Assembly: GCF_005845215.1 (NCBI RefSeq)
Contig: NZ_SPHO01000005.1
Span: 62,001 to 126,000 of the forward strand
DNA from: Clostridium sp. 1001271st1 H5
GTDB lineage: Bacteria; Bacillota; Clostridia; Lachnospirales; Lachnospiraceae
Length of the DNA stretch: 64,000 nt
Direction of reading: 5' to 3'
Both the position numbers and the translations under genes were made by a program. The notes below the pieces were generated by a model. It was given only the letters and a program-made list of their open reading frames with translations, was not told the origin of the DNA and did not search any database. Positions 27,289 through 36,754 of this stretch are shown piece after piece (the stretch's first letter is position 1; every line of letters begins with the position of its first letter).

Positions 27289-28566
27289 TTGAATATTGCA
27301 GTTTTGATGGGAGTATTTTTTTTATTACTGTTTCTGGGAGTTCCGATTGCATATTCGCTGTGTCTGTCTGCGGTGCTTTATATGGCACTTTTTATGGACG
27401 TACCTATGATAATCATAGGGCAGCAGATGCTCAAAGGGGTGGATTCATTTACACTGATGGCCATACCGTTTTTTGTAATTGCAGGCGGGCTCATGGAATC
27501 CGGCGGTATTTCAAAACGGATTGTAAATTTTGCCAGAACAATAGTCGGCCATTTGCCTGGAGGGCTGGCTATTGTTACGGTTGTGGCCAGTATGATTTTT
27601 GCCGCCATGACAGGTGCGGGAGCAGCAACCACCGCGGCTGTAGGCGGAATCATGATTCCGTCCATGCAGGAGGAAGGGTATGACGGCGGCTATGCCAGTG
27701 CAGTCCAGGCCGTGGGAGGAATATTCGGCCCTCTCATTCCGCCAAGTATACTTATGGTTTTATACGGAGTTGCTTCCGGGGAGTCAGTAGGGGATATGCT
27801 GCTGGCGGGACTTGTGCTGGGACTCTTTCTTGGAGTAATTGTCATAGCGGTAGTGGTGTGGCAATGCATCAAAAAAGGTTACAAGGGAGTAGGGCATTTT
27901 AGTTTGAAGCGTGCAGCAAAATCTTTTTTGGATGCCACCTGGGCCATACTTGCGCCAATCATTATTTTAGGGGGGATATACTCCGGATTGTTTACCCCCA
28001 CGGAAGCTTCTGCCGTTGCCTGCTTTTACTGTCTGATTATCGGGCTGTTTGTTTACAGGGAGCTTGATTATAAAACGTTAGGTTCGGTGGTATTCAAATC
28101 AGTCAGGACAGCAGCCGGTATTATGCTGATTGTAGCAGCTACCCAGGCATTTGGATGGGTTCTGACAAGAGCAGGAATTCCCCAGATGGTAGCGGAAGGG
28201 TTTACCTCTGTAATATCAAGTCCGACCATGTTTATGTTTGCTGTTGTTTTAATTCTGATTGTGGCAGGCTGTTTCATAGATGCGGTACCGGCATTGCTGA
28301 TTTTTGCACCTATATTGATTCCTACAGCAACCCAGTACGGAATTTCTTTGATTCATTTCGGGGTGGTTATGGTGGTTACTTTATGTATTGGACTGGTGAC
28401 GCCTCCTGTGGGGATTAACCTGTTTGTTGCGTCCTCGGTAGGCGGACAGCCCATTCACAAAATCATACCACATTTACCGGTACTCATTGCCTCGATTATC
28501 GTGGGGAGCATAGCCATTGTATTGATACCTGGCATTTCAACATCACTGCCGGCGTTAATGAAATAA
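27289..28566 (+). CDS. TRAP transporter large permease (DctM family)
   Basis: A 425-residue permease with about 12 membrane segments, starting at a TTG 8 bases after AGGAGG. DctM features include the glycine-rich stretch IPFFVIAGGLMESGGISKRI, MTGAGAATTAAVGGIMIPSM, and FGPLIPPSILMVLYG. It forms the ion-coupled channel of a TRAP system with the DctP-like binding protein (28587) and the DctQ-like subunit (30312). First gene after the sigma-54 promoter, so its expression should depend on the activator at 25 kb. Confidence 0.93.
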   Translation: MNIAVLMGVFFLLLFLGVPIAYSLCLSAVLYMALFMDVPMIIIGQQMLKGVDSFTLMAIPFFVIAGGLMESGGISKRIVNFARTIVGHLPGGLAIVTVVASMIFAAMTGAGAATTAAVGGIMIPSMQEEGYDGGYASAVQAVGGIFGPLIPPSILMVLYGVASGESVGDMLLAGLVLGLFLGVIVIAVVVWQCIKKGYKGVGHFSLKRAAKSFLDATWAILAPIIILGGIYSGLFTPTEASAVACFYCLIIGLFVYRELDYKTLGSVVFKSVRTAAGIMLIVAATQAFGWVLTRAGIPQMVAEGFTSVISSPTMFMFAVVLILIVAGCFIDAVPALLIFAPILIPTATQYGISLIHFGVVMVVTLCIGLVTPPVGINLFVASSVGGQPIHKIIPHLPVLIASIIVGSIAIVLIPGISTSLPALMK

Positions 28567-28586
28567 AATATAAGGAGGATTTTATT

Positions 28587-29600
28587 ATGAGAAAGACTGG
28601 ATTGTATATGTTGTTGGCGGCAGCTGTATTTACTATGGGGGGCTGCGGCGGAACTAACAAACCGGCTTCTGCTGAAAACGGAGGAACGGAAACATCAATT
28701 GAGCTCAGTGTATTCGCGGGTTCTATAGCAGAGAACACACCTACCGGCACCGGATTAAAAGCCATGGTCGATTATATCAATGAAAATGGGGGAGGAACCC
28801 TCAAGGCGACCGATTATTACGATACAGCTTTAGGCGATGCTACGTCCATGGTGCAGGGGCTTCAGCAGGGAACAATTGATATTGGCGTGTCCGGCACAGC
28901 CTATTTTTCGGGACTGGTTCCGGAGGTGGAGGTGTTCCAGCTTCCATTCTTATTTGATAATCTGGAAGAAGCCAGAGCAGCTGTGGATGGAGAGGCATCT
29001 GAAAAGATATTTGAAACGTTTGCTGAAAAGGGAATTGTGGGATTGGCCTTCTGGGAGAATGGTTTCCGTGAACTCAGCAATAATGTAAGGCCGGTTACAA
29101 CACCAGCTGATTTAAATGGCATTAAGATGAGGACATTGCCTGCAACTGTACAGGTAGAGACATGGAAGGCATTGGGAGCCCTGCCCACAACCATTGATGC
29201 ATCTGAGCTGTATACAGCATTGCAGCAGGGGACTGTCAGTGCAGAAGAGAATCCGCTTCACGAAATTGTATCCAGGAAGTTTTACGAGGTTCAGCCGTAT
29301 ATAACGCTGACAGACCACGTTTATACGCCGTTTATGATGGGTATGAGCCAGAAAACATGGGATAAGCTGAGTGAGCAGCAGAAACAGGTTGTGATGGATG
29401 CGGCTAATGCCGGTAAAGAGGCGCAGAGGAAGGCAAATGAGGAAAAGACAATAGAGGCAAAACAGGTGCTGCTGGATAACGGGTGTGAGATTGTGGAAAA
29501 TCCTGATAAGGAAGCATTTAAGGAGATTGCAGTGACTGTCTGGACGGTATTCACAGATGAAAACGGAACAGAGCTGCTTGATATCATCCGGAAAAATTAA
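28587..29600 (+). CDS. TRAP transporter substrate-binding lipoprotein (DctP family)
   Basis: A 337-residue binding protein with a signal sequence and lipobox-like TMGGC, then the DctP fold: LQQGTIDIGVSGTAYFSGLV, VFQLPFLFDNLEEARAAVDG, and the characteristic NVRPVTTPADLNGIKMRTLP. The latter contains the arginine that usually binds the carboxylate of the ligand, so an organic acid is expected. It is anchored outside the membrane and feeds the DctM/DctQ permease of the same operon. Confidence 0.93.
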   Translation: MRKTGLYMLLAAAVFTMGGCGGTNKPASAENGGTETSIELSVFAGSIAENTPTGTGLKAMVDYINENGGGTLKATDYYDTALGDATSMVQGLQQGTIDIGVSGTAYFSGLVPEVEVFQLPFLFDNLEEARAAVDGEASEKIFETFAEKGIVGLAFWENGFRELSNNVRPVTTPADLNGIKMRTLPATVQVETWKALGALPTTIDASELYTALQQGTVSAEENPLHEIVSRKFYEVQPYITLTDHVYTPFMMGMSQKTWDKLSEQQKQVVMDAANAGKEAQRKANEEKTIEAKQVLLDNGCEIVENPDKEAFKEIAVTVWTVFTDENGTELLDIIRKN

Positions 29601-29616
29601 AGGAGGAACGGAAAAC

Positions 29617-30300
29617 ATGAAGAGAATAACGGACCTTACCCTGCCGATTGTTGAACATTGGAGGTATGGAATCAGGTTTGACTTAGCTTCATCCCATGCC
29701 AATAAAGACCGTTGGCAGACAACCAAATATAATCTTCAGTCACATTGGTTTACCCACATTGATGCGCCTGTCCATCACGACCCCAATGGCAAGAATCTGG
29801 ATGCATATCCAATCAGCGATTGGTGTGTCTCAGATTGCCTGATTCTGGATTTATCATATGTGGGTGACAACGAGGCCATTACTGCCCGGATGCTGGAACA
29901 GGCAAATGAACCCTTTAAGGATAAACACTATGATACGATTTTACTTCGCTCAGACAGAGGACGAAGGGTATCGTGGGAATCCGTGGAATTTTGGGATAAT
30001 TCCTGCTGGGTCAGCGCGGACGGAGGAAAATGGATTCGGGACTATAAGCCTAAAGTAGTTGGATTTGACTTTCCTCAGGATTATGAAATACGCAACATAC
30101 GAACCGCAAAGCCGGAAGACCCCATTGTACAGCCGGTGCATGATTACGTCCTTAAAGAGGGAGAGATATTAATGATTGAATATCTTACTAATTTGTGGGA
30201 GGTAGGACAGCCAACCTGTCAATTGATTGCGCTTCCGCTTAACACAAAAAAGGCGGACGGCTCCCAGATAAGGGTAATTGCGGTAACTGAACAACCCTAG
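29617..30300 (+). CDS. Cyclase-family metal-dependent hydrolase (kynurenine-formamidase-like)
   Basis: A 227-residue enzyme of the cyclase/KynB-like family. The metal motif reads HWFTHIDAPVHH, where the family usually has HxGTHxDxPxHF, so the glycine is replaced by phenylalanine. Other family parts are TDLTLPIVEHW near the start, ILLRSDRGRR, and GFDFPQDYEIRN. Members hydrolyse N-formyl or cyclic amide/ester bonds. ATG 29617 is chosen for its AAGGAGGAACGG site. It lies between the dctP- and dctQ-like genes, so it most likely processes the imported acid. No kynurenine genes are nearby; symbol withheld. Confidence 0.82.
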   Translation: MKRITDLTLPIVEHWRYGIRFDLASSHANKDRWQTTKYNLQSHWFTHIDAPVHHDPNGKNLDAYPISDWCVSDCLILDLSYVGDNEAITARMLEQANEPFKDKHYDTILLRSDRGRRVSWESVEFWDNSCWVSADGGKWIRDYKPKVVGFDFPQDYEIRNIRTAKPEDPIVQPVHDYVLKEGEILMIEYLTNLWEVGQPTCQLIALPLNTKKADGSQIRVIAVTEQP

Positions 30301-30311
30301 GAGGAATAGAG

Positions 30312-30791
30312 ATGAGAAATTTGGTTTCAAAGCTGGATTCAGGGGTAAGGAGCATATTCGGTTATATGGGGATTCTAATGATTTTAATTGAGACATATGC
30401 TGTCTTTGCCCGCAATGTTTTGAAGACACCGGCGCCATGGACAGATGAAACGCTGAAAATGCTGTTCGTATGGTCTATATTTGTTTGTTCCAGCCTGGCA
30501 TTTATGGGAGATGAGTTAATAGGTCTGGACCTTGTTCAGGAAAAGGTATCACATAACAGAAGGGCATATGGCGGTTTAAAAATCCTTCAATATACCCTTG
30601 GACTTGTGTTCGGAATACTTACAACCAACTGGGGGCTTAATATTATTTTGATGCAGCTGTCCACAGGTGAGAAAACAGCCGTTGTAAAATATCCGTTGTG
30701 GATAATCAACGCAGGCTTTTTGACAGGAAGCGTAATGCTGGTGGTATTTGCCTTATGGAAAATATATGACTGCAGGAAGTACTTTAAGTAG
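30312..30791 (+). CDS. TRAP transporter small permease (DctQ family)
   Basis: A 159-residue membrane protein with four hydrophobic segments. The family signature ARNVLKTPAPWTDETLKMLF (RN-x-x-x-x-PxPWTEE type) is clear, followed by FMGDELIGLDLVQEK. It completes the TRAP system with 27289 and 28587. The operon order is M, P, cyclase, Q, which is unusual. AGGAGGA precedes the start. Confidence 0.92.
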   Translation: MRNLVSKLDSGVRSIFGYMGILMILIETYAVFARNVLKTPAPWTDETLKMLFVWSIFVCSSLAFMGDELIGLDLVQEKVSHNRRAYGGLKILQYTLGLVFGILTTNWGLNIILMQLSTGEKTAVVKYPLWIINAGFLTGSVMLVVFALWKIYDCRKYFK

Positions 30792-30858
30792 TTTCAATCA
30801 GGAAAAGGGATGAAGGGAAAAGTAACGGTGCATTAAAGGTATACGGACCCAGACTGCC

Positions 30859-30900
30859 AAAGAACCCCTATCAAGCTGCGGCTGATAGAGGTTCTTTTTT
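30859..30900 (+). terminator. Rho-independent terminator of the TRAP/cyclase operon
   Basis: AAAGAACCCCTATCA pairs with TGATAGAGGTTCTTT with one mismatch around a 9-base loop and continues into TTTT. It lies between the convergent DctQ-like gene and the surface-protein gene. Confidence 0.88.
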
Positions 30901-30960
30901 GAAACTGTAAAATGGAAACACGCCCTTTACCCAATTCCTGTATCATGTGTTACATGAAAC

Positions 30961-32943
30961 TTAATCGTCAACGTAAATACCCACAATACCCTTGGATTTC
31001 GATGTTACAATGCGGAAACCGTCACCGTCCCTGCTTGTTGTATTTGAATCCACAATCTTACCAGAAGCATTAACCAGATAGAACTTAAAAACAGAACCTA
31101 TGCCCGCGGTATCTCTGGTATCCATATTTGCAGTATCCTGATTATCAGGAAGAGTATAAGCTTCCGACAGGTCTTTATTCTTCTTGGAAACCACACTCCC
31201 GAAGGCAGTGCTCCCGGTCTTGTCGTCTACACTCTGTGCTGTTAAATAATCTTGAATAAAGTCCTCTGTACCGACTTTATAATAAAGTGTATACCACTGT
31301 ACTATTTCAGCAGGATTAAACCCATTTCTATTGTATACGGTTTCTTCTTTTATAATCTGATACTTGTCATCGGAATCTGCCTTTAAAAGCATCCCCGACA
31401 TATAAAGTCTGCCGTCCTTCTTTCCGCTTAGACCTGTGCCCTTATACTTGCCGGCCTCCGTAAAGTAAAAAACGTAAGGTTCGCCATCAATATCCACCGT
31501 GGTTTTTCCGGTTCTTAAAGCTCCGTCGTCGCTTCCGCCGAAGTAATAGGCGTAATAAAGGTTCTTTTCACACCAGACGGAACTGTCAAGAAAAGCGTCC
31601 ACTCCATCGAAGGGATAATCAGGATTGTCCTCATCCATTACATTCAACCCGTCATAAATCTCATAGAAGCCGGTTTCATTATCAATAATTGCGAAGTTAT
31701 TCCTCCCAATGAAATGAAGACCATGAATCATACGTCCGTCATCCCTGAAGGCGTAGGTTTTGCCCTTAACAGTCTTGAACTCACCGGCACAGATGTTGCC
31801 GCGGCCATCTGCATAATACCAGGAATCTTCGTCCTCATCGTATTTATCTTCGTTGAGATATTCAGCCGGAACAACCTTGAACCATCCTCTGCTTGTCCTG
31901 GCGCCATCCTCAACGCTGTTGAAATACTTCCATGACTTTGAATATTTGTAATCAGCCGCCCTGCCCGTAATCACATCACTGTCGCTTACCTTTGAAATTG
32001 GATTATCCAAAAGAGATTGATAGGAGGCAACATGAGTGCCCAAATCGCCTTCATCCAGGGACCACTCCGCCACCATGGCGCCGTTCGCATCAAAGGCGTA
32101 CTTTCTGCCGTTGATTGTTTTCTCCCTGGTACGCTCATCGTTATCCGAGTACACCTTCTTGCCGTTGCTTTTGAAATAGAACCAGCGTGTCTGGTTTTCA
32201 TCATCATTAAAAGCCGCCGCCGTGTACTTATAATCATCCTCTGTTGCTTCGCTGTAAGTAACATCCATCTGCAGCCAGCCGACAGTCATAACACCGTCAT
32301 CAGCCCCGCCGAAGTAGTAATCTCCATCCTTGAAGCCCTCGCCGCCGCTGTTGTCTATACGTTCTGCGCTTTCTGCATTGACCCAGCCGAAAAACATCCG
32401 GCCTTCTTCATCAAAGGCATACTTCCTGCCATTGACTGTTTTAATGGCGACTTTATCATTGTTTCCGTTGGTAAGAGCCTTTCCGTTAGATTGGAAATAA
32501 TACCAGTAATGGTCCGGCTCGTCATCGGTACCGGCATCCTCGTTGTCAATTGCCACCCACTGATTAACAGCCATAAGACCATTGGCATCTACATAATAAT
32601 AGTTATCGCCATCCTGGATTAACCGGTCCGCTGCCATCTGGCCGTCACTGTCAAGATAGAACCAGTTATCACCGTATTTCTTCCACTGGTTTGACGCCCT
32701 TGTGCCGTCGCTGTTGTAGTACACCCAGATTCCCTCTTCCTCAGCCCAGCCTGTAGACGCCAGGGAGATTGTGGATGCCCCCATAACCAACGCTGCGGCG
32801 GTCATTAATACAACCCCTGATTTTGTCAGCTTTCTCAAATTATGTACCCCCTTTTTTCGTTTGGAACTCATGTGTTTTCTGCCCTGGCCCTTTCCGCGAT
32901 ACGGTGAAGGGCCTGTTCCTCTTTCCTTAAAAACGCCGGACAT
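30961..32943 (-). CDS. Large secreted cell-wall-binding repeat protein
   Basis: A protein of up to 660 residues composed almost wholly of choline/glucan-binding-like repeats. After a hydrophobic signal region (VVLMTAAALVMGASTISLAS) come repeated units such as GIWVYYNSDGTRASNQWKK, DNWFYLDSDGQMAADRLIQ and DNYYYVDANGLMAVNQW. At least ten further units carry YAFDEEGRM- or YYFGGADDG-type cores, with a degenerate last 120 residues. No catalytic domain is seen. Start is unsure: ATG 32943 (used) or ATG 32871, which begins MSSKRKK directly before the signal sequence and gives 636 residues. Aromatic/glycine repeats bind wall polymers, so it is probably a surface-attached structural protein or adhesin. 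Single-gene unit, convergent with the TRAP operon. Confidence 0.82.
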   Translation of the reverse strand: MSGVFKERGTGPSPYRGKGQGRKHMSSKRKKGVHNLRKLTKSGVVLMTAAALVMGASTISLASTGWAEEEGIWVYYNSDGTRASNQWKKYGDNWFYLDSDGQMAADRLIQDGDNYYYVDANGLMAVNQWVAIDNEDAGTDDEPDHYWYYFQSNGKALTNGNNDKVAIKTVNGRKYAFDEEGRMFFGWVNAESAERIDNSGGEGFKDGDYYFGGADDGVMTVGWLQMDVTYSEATEDDYKYTAAAFNDDENQTRWFYFKSNGKKVYSDNDERTREKTINGRKYAFDANGAMVAEWSLDEGDLGTHVASYQSLLDNPISKVSDSDVITGRAADYKYSKSWKYFNSVEDGARTSRGWFKVVPAEYLNEDKYDEDEDSWYYADGRGNICAGEFKTVKGKTYAFRDDGRMIHGLHFIGRNNFAIIDNETGFYEIYDGLNVMDEDNPDYPFDGVDAFLDSSVWCEKNLYYAYYFGGSDDGALRTGKTTVDIDGEPYVFYFTEAGKYKGTGLSGKKDGRLYMSGMLLKADSDDKYQIIKEETVYNRNGFNPAEIVQWYTLYYKVGTEDFIQDYLTAQSVDDKTGSTAFGSVVSKKNKDLSEAYTLPDNQDTANMDTRDTAGIGSVFKFYLVNASGKIVDSNTTSRDGDGFRIVTSKSKGIVGIYVDD

Positions 32944-33069
32944 CGGTCCCGGCCTTTCTGTTCTGATTGGATATTTACTCCTTTACCATAGCGGAAAAAC
33001 GGGCAGTTTACAAGAGGGTGGCTTCAAACGGCAATTTTTGGCCGCAAAAAGACATATGGACGGCCCTTT

Positions 33070-33963
33070 TTAGTCATTTTCGTTCTGAAGCCAGTTTTCA
33101 AAAAACTCCAGGAAATGCCTGGCGGCCGGGGGCAGGTTTCGCTTTTTTAAATACATCAGGTTTACGTTGATGATAGGGGAGGTATCAATATCTGCCAGAC
33201 AGATATCAGGGGACTGAATCCGCCGTGCAACGCTTTTAAGCATGACGGCAATTCCCAGCCCCTGTTTGACAAAGTCTATGACAGCGCTGATTGGCAGAGA
33301 GGTAAGCTGAGGCGTAAAAAGACATTTTTGGCACAAGCCCACAAAGAGCTTTTGCTCTACAGAGCTGTTGTCCTGTATGATGATAGTCTCGTTCTGCAAC
33401 TTTTCCACCGGGATGCTTGAAAGGCTGCCGAAAGGATGGGAGGACGGAAGGACGGCGGTCAGTGAATCTCTCTCATATAATAGACGGGAAAATTCACTTT
33501 CCTTGAATTCATCCGATGTTTCACCAATCCAGACAAAGTCGGCAACACAGTCATATAATAGCTTCTTAAGATTGCTGTGGGATTCCACAATAACATTTAA
33601 GGTGCAGTCCAGGTTCTGACCCTTATAATGGGCCAGTGCATCGGTAATCCCGTAGTAGACCATCTGGGAGGTAGAGGCAATGGAGACAGAATTGCGTTTT
33701 TTGATGGAAACAGCTGCGGCTGCACGGTTGTAGTCGTTCATCAGCAGTGTAATTTGTTCTGCATAATGAAGGAGGAGATTGCCGTCAGCACTGAGCTTTA
33801 CACGTCGTGTGGAGCGGTCAAAAAGAATGACTCCCAATTCCCGTTCTATGGACTGGATGTGCTTTGACAGGGATGATTGGGAAATGTAAAGGATGTCCGC
33901 TGCTTCCATATAGTTTTTGGTTTTAGCCAGAGTAACAAATTCGGAAAGATACTTGATTTCCAT
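33070..33963 (-). CDS. LysR-family transcriptional regulator
   Basis: A 297-residue LysR-type protein: N-terminal winged helix (KYLSEFVTLAKTKNYMEAAD, LYISQSSLSKHIQSIERELG, VILFDRSTRRVKLSADG) and a C-terminal co-inducer-binding domain. It is divergently transcribed from the CitF-like gene, with an 11-bp inverted repeat in between, so it most likely activates the citF-like/TAXI-TRAP operon in response to its substrate. AGGGTC-type ribosome site before the start. Confidence 0.93.
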   Translation of the reverse strand: MEIKYLSEFVTLAKTKNYMEAADILYISQSSLSKHIQSIERELGVILFDRSTRRVKLSADGNLLLHYAEQITLLMNDYNRAAAAVSIKKRNSVSIASTSQMVYYGITDALAHYKGQNLDCTLNVIVESHSNLKKLLYDCVADFVWIGETSDEFKESEFSRLLYERDSLTAVLPSSHPFGSLSSIPVEKLQNETIIIQDNSSVEQKLFVGLCQKCLFTPQLTSLPISAVIDFVKQGLGIAVMLKSVARRIQSPDICLADIDTSPIINVNLMYLKKRNLPPAARHFLEFFENWLQNEND

Positions 33964-33972
33964 AGACCCTCC

Positions 33973-35547
33973 ATGTTGGTATTTATTCCATTGGGGATAA
34001 TTTATAAGACGCCGGATGATTTATTCTGTTATGGAATAAATGGTGGATTTATTCGAATTGCTTATGTATATAAGAAAGCATCCCCAACTGTTTCCGGCTA
34101 TTGTGCATATAGGGAATCAAAAGTGGCGGGTTCATTAAAAGAAGCAATCGAAAAGACAGGTCTCAAAGATGGAATGACAATCTCATTCCACCATCATTTC
34201 AGGGATGGAGATTATATTGTAAATATGGTAATGGATGCCGTTGCACAGATGGGGATAAAAGATATCACCATTTGTCCATCTTCGCTTACAGACTGCCACG
34301 ACCATATCGTGCCGTATATTGAGGATGGTACCATTACAGGAATGCTTACATCCGGGCTGCGCGGTAAAATCGGAGAGGCTGTTTCAGCAGGCAAGCTGAA
34401 AAAAACTGCCTGGATACGTTCGCACGGCGGCCGTGTCCGTGCAATCGAATGTGGCGATATCCATATTGATGTGGCATTTATCGGCGCTCCCACATCTGAC
34501 GTGCAGGGGAACGCCAACGGTCTTGGAGGAAAATCGAACTGTGGTCCTCTTTCCTATGCAGAGGCAGATGCGAAATACGCAGATAAGGTGGTTATAATTA
34601 CGGACTGCCTTGTGGCATATCCGAATAAACCAAGCTCTATTAAAGGGATTGATGTGGATTACGTGGTAGTAGTTGATGAAATCGGGAACCCGGAGAAGAT
34701 TGCAAGCAATATGCTGAGAATGACCAAGGACCCAAGGGAATTAAAGATTGCAAAATATGCAGCCCAGGTGATTGCCAATACAGAGTATTTTAAAGATGGT
34801 TTTTCCTATCAAACTGGAGGCGGCGGAATGTCATTGGCTGTATCACAGGTTTTATCCCAGTATATGATTTCTAAAAACAGCAGGATGGGGTTTGCTATCG
34901 GAGGCGTACAGAAACCGCTGGTTGATATGCTGCACGATGGGTTGGTGGGCCGGATTGTAGATTGCCAGTGTTTTGATGCCGCAGCAATCCAATCCCTGGA
35001 AACAGATGATAATCACAGTGAAATCACTATTTCAGAATATGCAAATCCATTAAATAAAGGGTGCTTTGTAAACCAGTTGGATTATGTAGTCCTGTCCGCA
35101 TTGGAAATTGACATGGATTTTAATGTAAATGTTACTACAGGCTCTGATGGGGTACTGAGAGGGGCTTTGGGCGGTCACGTGGATACTGCTGCCGGTGCTA
35201 AATGTACGATTATTGTTGCACCGCTGGTAAGGAGCCGGATTCCCACGGTGAGGGAAAGAGTGACCACAGTCTCAACACCGGGAGAAACAGTCGATGTATT
35301 TGTGAGTGAATATGGTATAGCAGTTAATCCAAGGCGGGGGGACCTTATGGAGACATTAAAGGAATCCGGACTACCGATTTACACAATTGAACAGTTAAAG
35401 GAGGAAGCATATCAGCTGGTGGGTAAACCAGAGGAGATTGAATACAGGGACGAGATTGTAGCAATTGTGGAATATCGTGACGGGACAATCATGGATGTGG
35501 TCAGAAGACCGGCTCCCTATGTACTTGATGAGATGGTACAGATTTAG
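33973..35547 (+). CDS. CitF-like citrate lyase alpha subunit / CoA-transferase
   Basis: A protein of about 524 residues resembling citrate lyase alpha subunit. Clear family blocks are KTGLKDGMTISFHHHFRDGD, SLTDCHDHIVPYIEDG, FIGAPTSDVQGNANGLGGKS, FSYQTGGGGMSLAV and the C-terminal EYGIAVNPRRGDL. The alpha subunit moves CoA/ACP thioesters between acetyl and citrate. Beta (CitE), gamma (CitD) and maturation genes are absent here, so it may work alone as a CoA-transferase. ATG 33973 gives normal length and a family-like start (IIYKTPDDLF), but it has no ribosome site and begins only 9 bp from the LysR start. A later start (GTG near 34120) cannot be excluded. Gene symbol withheld because lyase function is doubtful. 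Confidence 0.82.
   Translation: MLVFIPLGIIYKTPDDLFCYGINGGFIRIAYVYKKASPTVSGYCAYRESKVAGSLKEAIEKTGLKDGMTISFHHHFRDGDYIVNMVMDAVAQMGIKDITICPSSLTDCHDHIVPYIEDGTITGMLTSGLRGKIGEAVSAGKLKKTAWIRSHGGRVRAIECGDIHIDVAFIGAPTSDVQGNANGLGGKSNCGPLSYAEADAKYADKVVIITDCLVAYPNKPSSIKGIDVDYVVVVDEIGNPEKIASNMLRMTKDPRELKIAKYAAQVIANTEYFKDGFSYQTGGGGMSLAVSQVLSQYMISKNSRMGFAIGGVQKPLVDMLHDGLVGRIVDCQCFDAAAIQSLETDDNHSEITISEYANPLNKGCFVNQLDYVVLSALEIDMDFNVNVTTGSDGVLRGALGGHVDTAAGAKCTIIVAPLVRSRIPTVRERVTTVSTPGETVDVFVSEYGIAVNPRRGDLMETLKESGLPIYTIEQLKEEAYQLVGKPEEIEYRDEIVAIVEYRDGTIMDVVRRPAPYVLDEMVQI
33981..34041. promoter_or_regulatory. Inverted repeat ATTTATTCCAT ... ATGGAATAAAT, likely LysR site
   Basis: Perfect 11-bp arms at 33981-33991 and 34031-34041 are separated by 39 bp in the region between the divergent LysR and CitF-like genes. 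LysR-type activators bind paired sites of this sort. The site overlaps the presumed 5' coding end of the CitF-like gene, which casts doubt on that start. Confidence 0.55.
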
Positions 35548-35596
35548 AAGAAAGCATGGAACAGCAATTTCTTAAAAAGAAAGAAGGAAAAATATC

Positions 35597-36715
35597 ATGA
35601 AAAAAATGCACAGGTTCTTGTCTCTTATAGTGGCGGCAGCAGTAACAGCGTCCGCATTAACCGGATGTTTATCAGGCGGTGGAAATACCGGTGCACAAAC
35701 CACTGCTGCACAGCAAAATCAGAATCAGCCCCAGCCCCAGGCTGAGGCCAAAGCCAAAGCTGAAGGCAACTCGAAGGCCGCTGGTAAAAACATTAACGTA
35801 GCAGCAGCCACTCCCCCCTCAACCTCAGCAGCGTATGCATACGTGATTGGTCTTACCAATTCTCTGATGGCATACAATTCTGACTATAATGTTACGGTAA
35901 CAGAGACCGGGGGAGCAATGGACCAGGCTAAAATGCTGCTGACACGCGATACTGATTTTGCTATCATCATGAGTTCAACGGCTGACGAACAGGTTAAGGG
36001 TACAGGAAGCTTTGAAGGTCATGCTGACGATGGACTGAGAACTATACTATGGTTTGCGCCTAATATCATGTATTGGATGGTAAACAGTGATATGGGCCTC
36101 AAGCAGGTAAATGAAATCACGCCGGGTTTTAAATTTGGTCCGTCCGGAGAGGGGACATCCAATGAGCAGGATACCTATCGCATATTTAAAGCTCTGGGAA
36201 TTGAAGCAGATTATTTTGTGGCATCTCAGGGAGACGCTCTAAATGCGTATCAGGATGGGACCATACAGGGCGTATCAAAAGGCGGCTATTATCCGGAATC
36301 TTACGTGCAGCAGGTGTTTGCTTCCAAAGATACGACTATACTTTCTCTTACGGATAAGGAAGTGGAACAGATAATTTCAGAATTTCCGTATTACACCAAA
36401 TACACAATTCCGTCAGGCGTGTATACCAATCAGGATTACGACGTGACATCTGTTGCAAGTCTGATGGGTATCGGAGCAACGACAGAGACAGACCCTCAGC
36501 TGGTTTATGATATCATTATGGCGATGGTAGAAAAGGATGAAATCTGGAAAAATGCTTATCCGACCGGGGCGGATATTGACTGGCAGACTCTTACAACCCA
36601 GACCGCGACCAGTGTGAAGCTCCACGCAGGTGCTGTTAAGGCATTTCAGGATTTAGGATACGTGGTACCGGAGGAACTGATTCCACAGGAGTATGCTTCT
36701 ATATATGGAAACTAA
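35597..36715 (+). CDS. TAXI-family TRAP substrate-binding lipoprotein
   Basis: A 372-residue binding protein with signal peptide and lipobox ALTGC (Cys about residue 24), an Ala/Gln/Lys-rich spacer to about residue 65, and a TAXI-type binding domain (ETGGAMDQAKMLLTRDTDFA; FKFGPSGEGTSNEQDTYRIF; YQDGTIQGVSKGGYYPESYV). TAXI systems import dicarboxylates or amino acids such as 2-oxoglutarate and glutamate. The gene lies 50 bp after the CitF-like gene and before a fused TRAP permease, forming one operon. Confidence 0.92.
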   Translation: MKKMHRFLSLIVAAAVTASALTGCLSGGGNTGAQTTAAQQNQNQPQPQAEAKAKAEGNSKAAGKNINVAAATPPSTSAAYAYVIGLTNSLMAYNSDYNVTVTETGGAMDQAKMLLTRDTDFAIIMSSTADEQVKGTGSFEGHADDGLRTILWFAPNIMYWMVNSDMGLKQVNEITPGFKFGPSGEGTSNEQDTYRIFKALGIEADYFVASQGDALNAYQDGTIQGVSKGGYYPESYVQQVFASKDTTILSLTDKEVEQIISEFPYYTKYTIPSGVYTNQDYDVTSVASLMGIGATTETDPQLVYDIIMAMVEKDEIWKNAYPTGADIDWQTLTTQTATSVKLHAGAVKAFQDLGYVVPEELIPQEYASIYGN

Positions 36716-36754
36716 GGATTTATGGGAAGCGGTACATGATGAATGAGGTGTAGA

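Noticed and set aside
29112..29726. Minus-strand open frame of 204 codons
   Set aside because: It is antisense to the DctP-like and cyclase genes, and its translation is Cys/Leu/His-rich without any domain.
30961..32943. Regularly spaced repeats at 31-33 kb as a possible CRISPR or DNA tandem repeat
   Set aside because: The periodicity is at protein level (aromatic/glycine wall-binding units) and the DNA units are diverged, with no constant repeat of 24-37 bp and unique spacers.
33877..35547. Long open frame from 33877 as the real CitF start
   Set aside because: The first 32 codons run antisense through the LysR helix-turn-helix coding region and have no family similarity or ribosome site.
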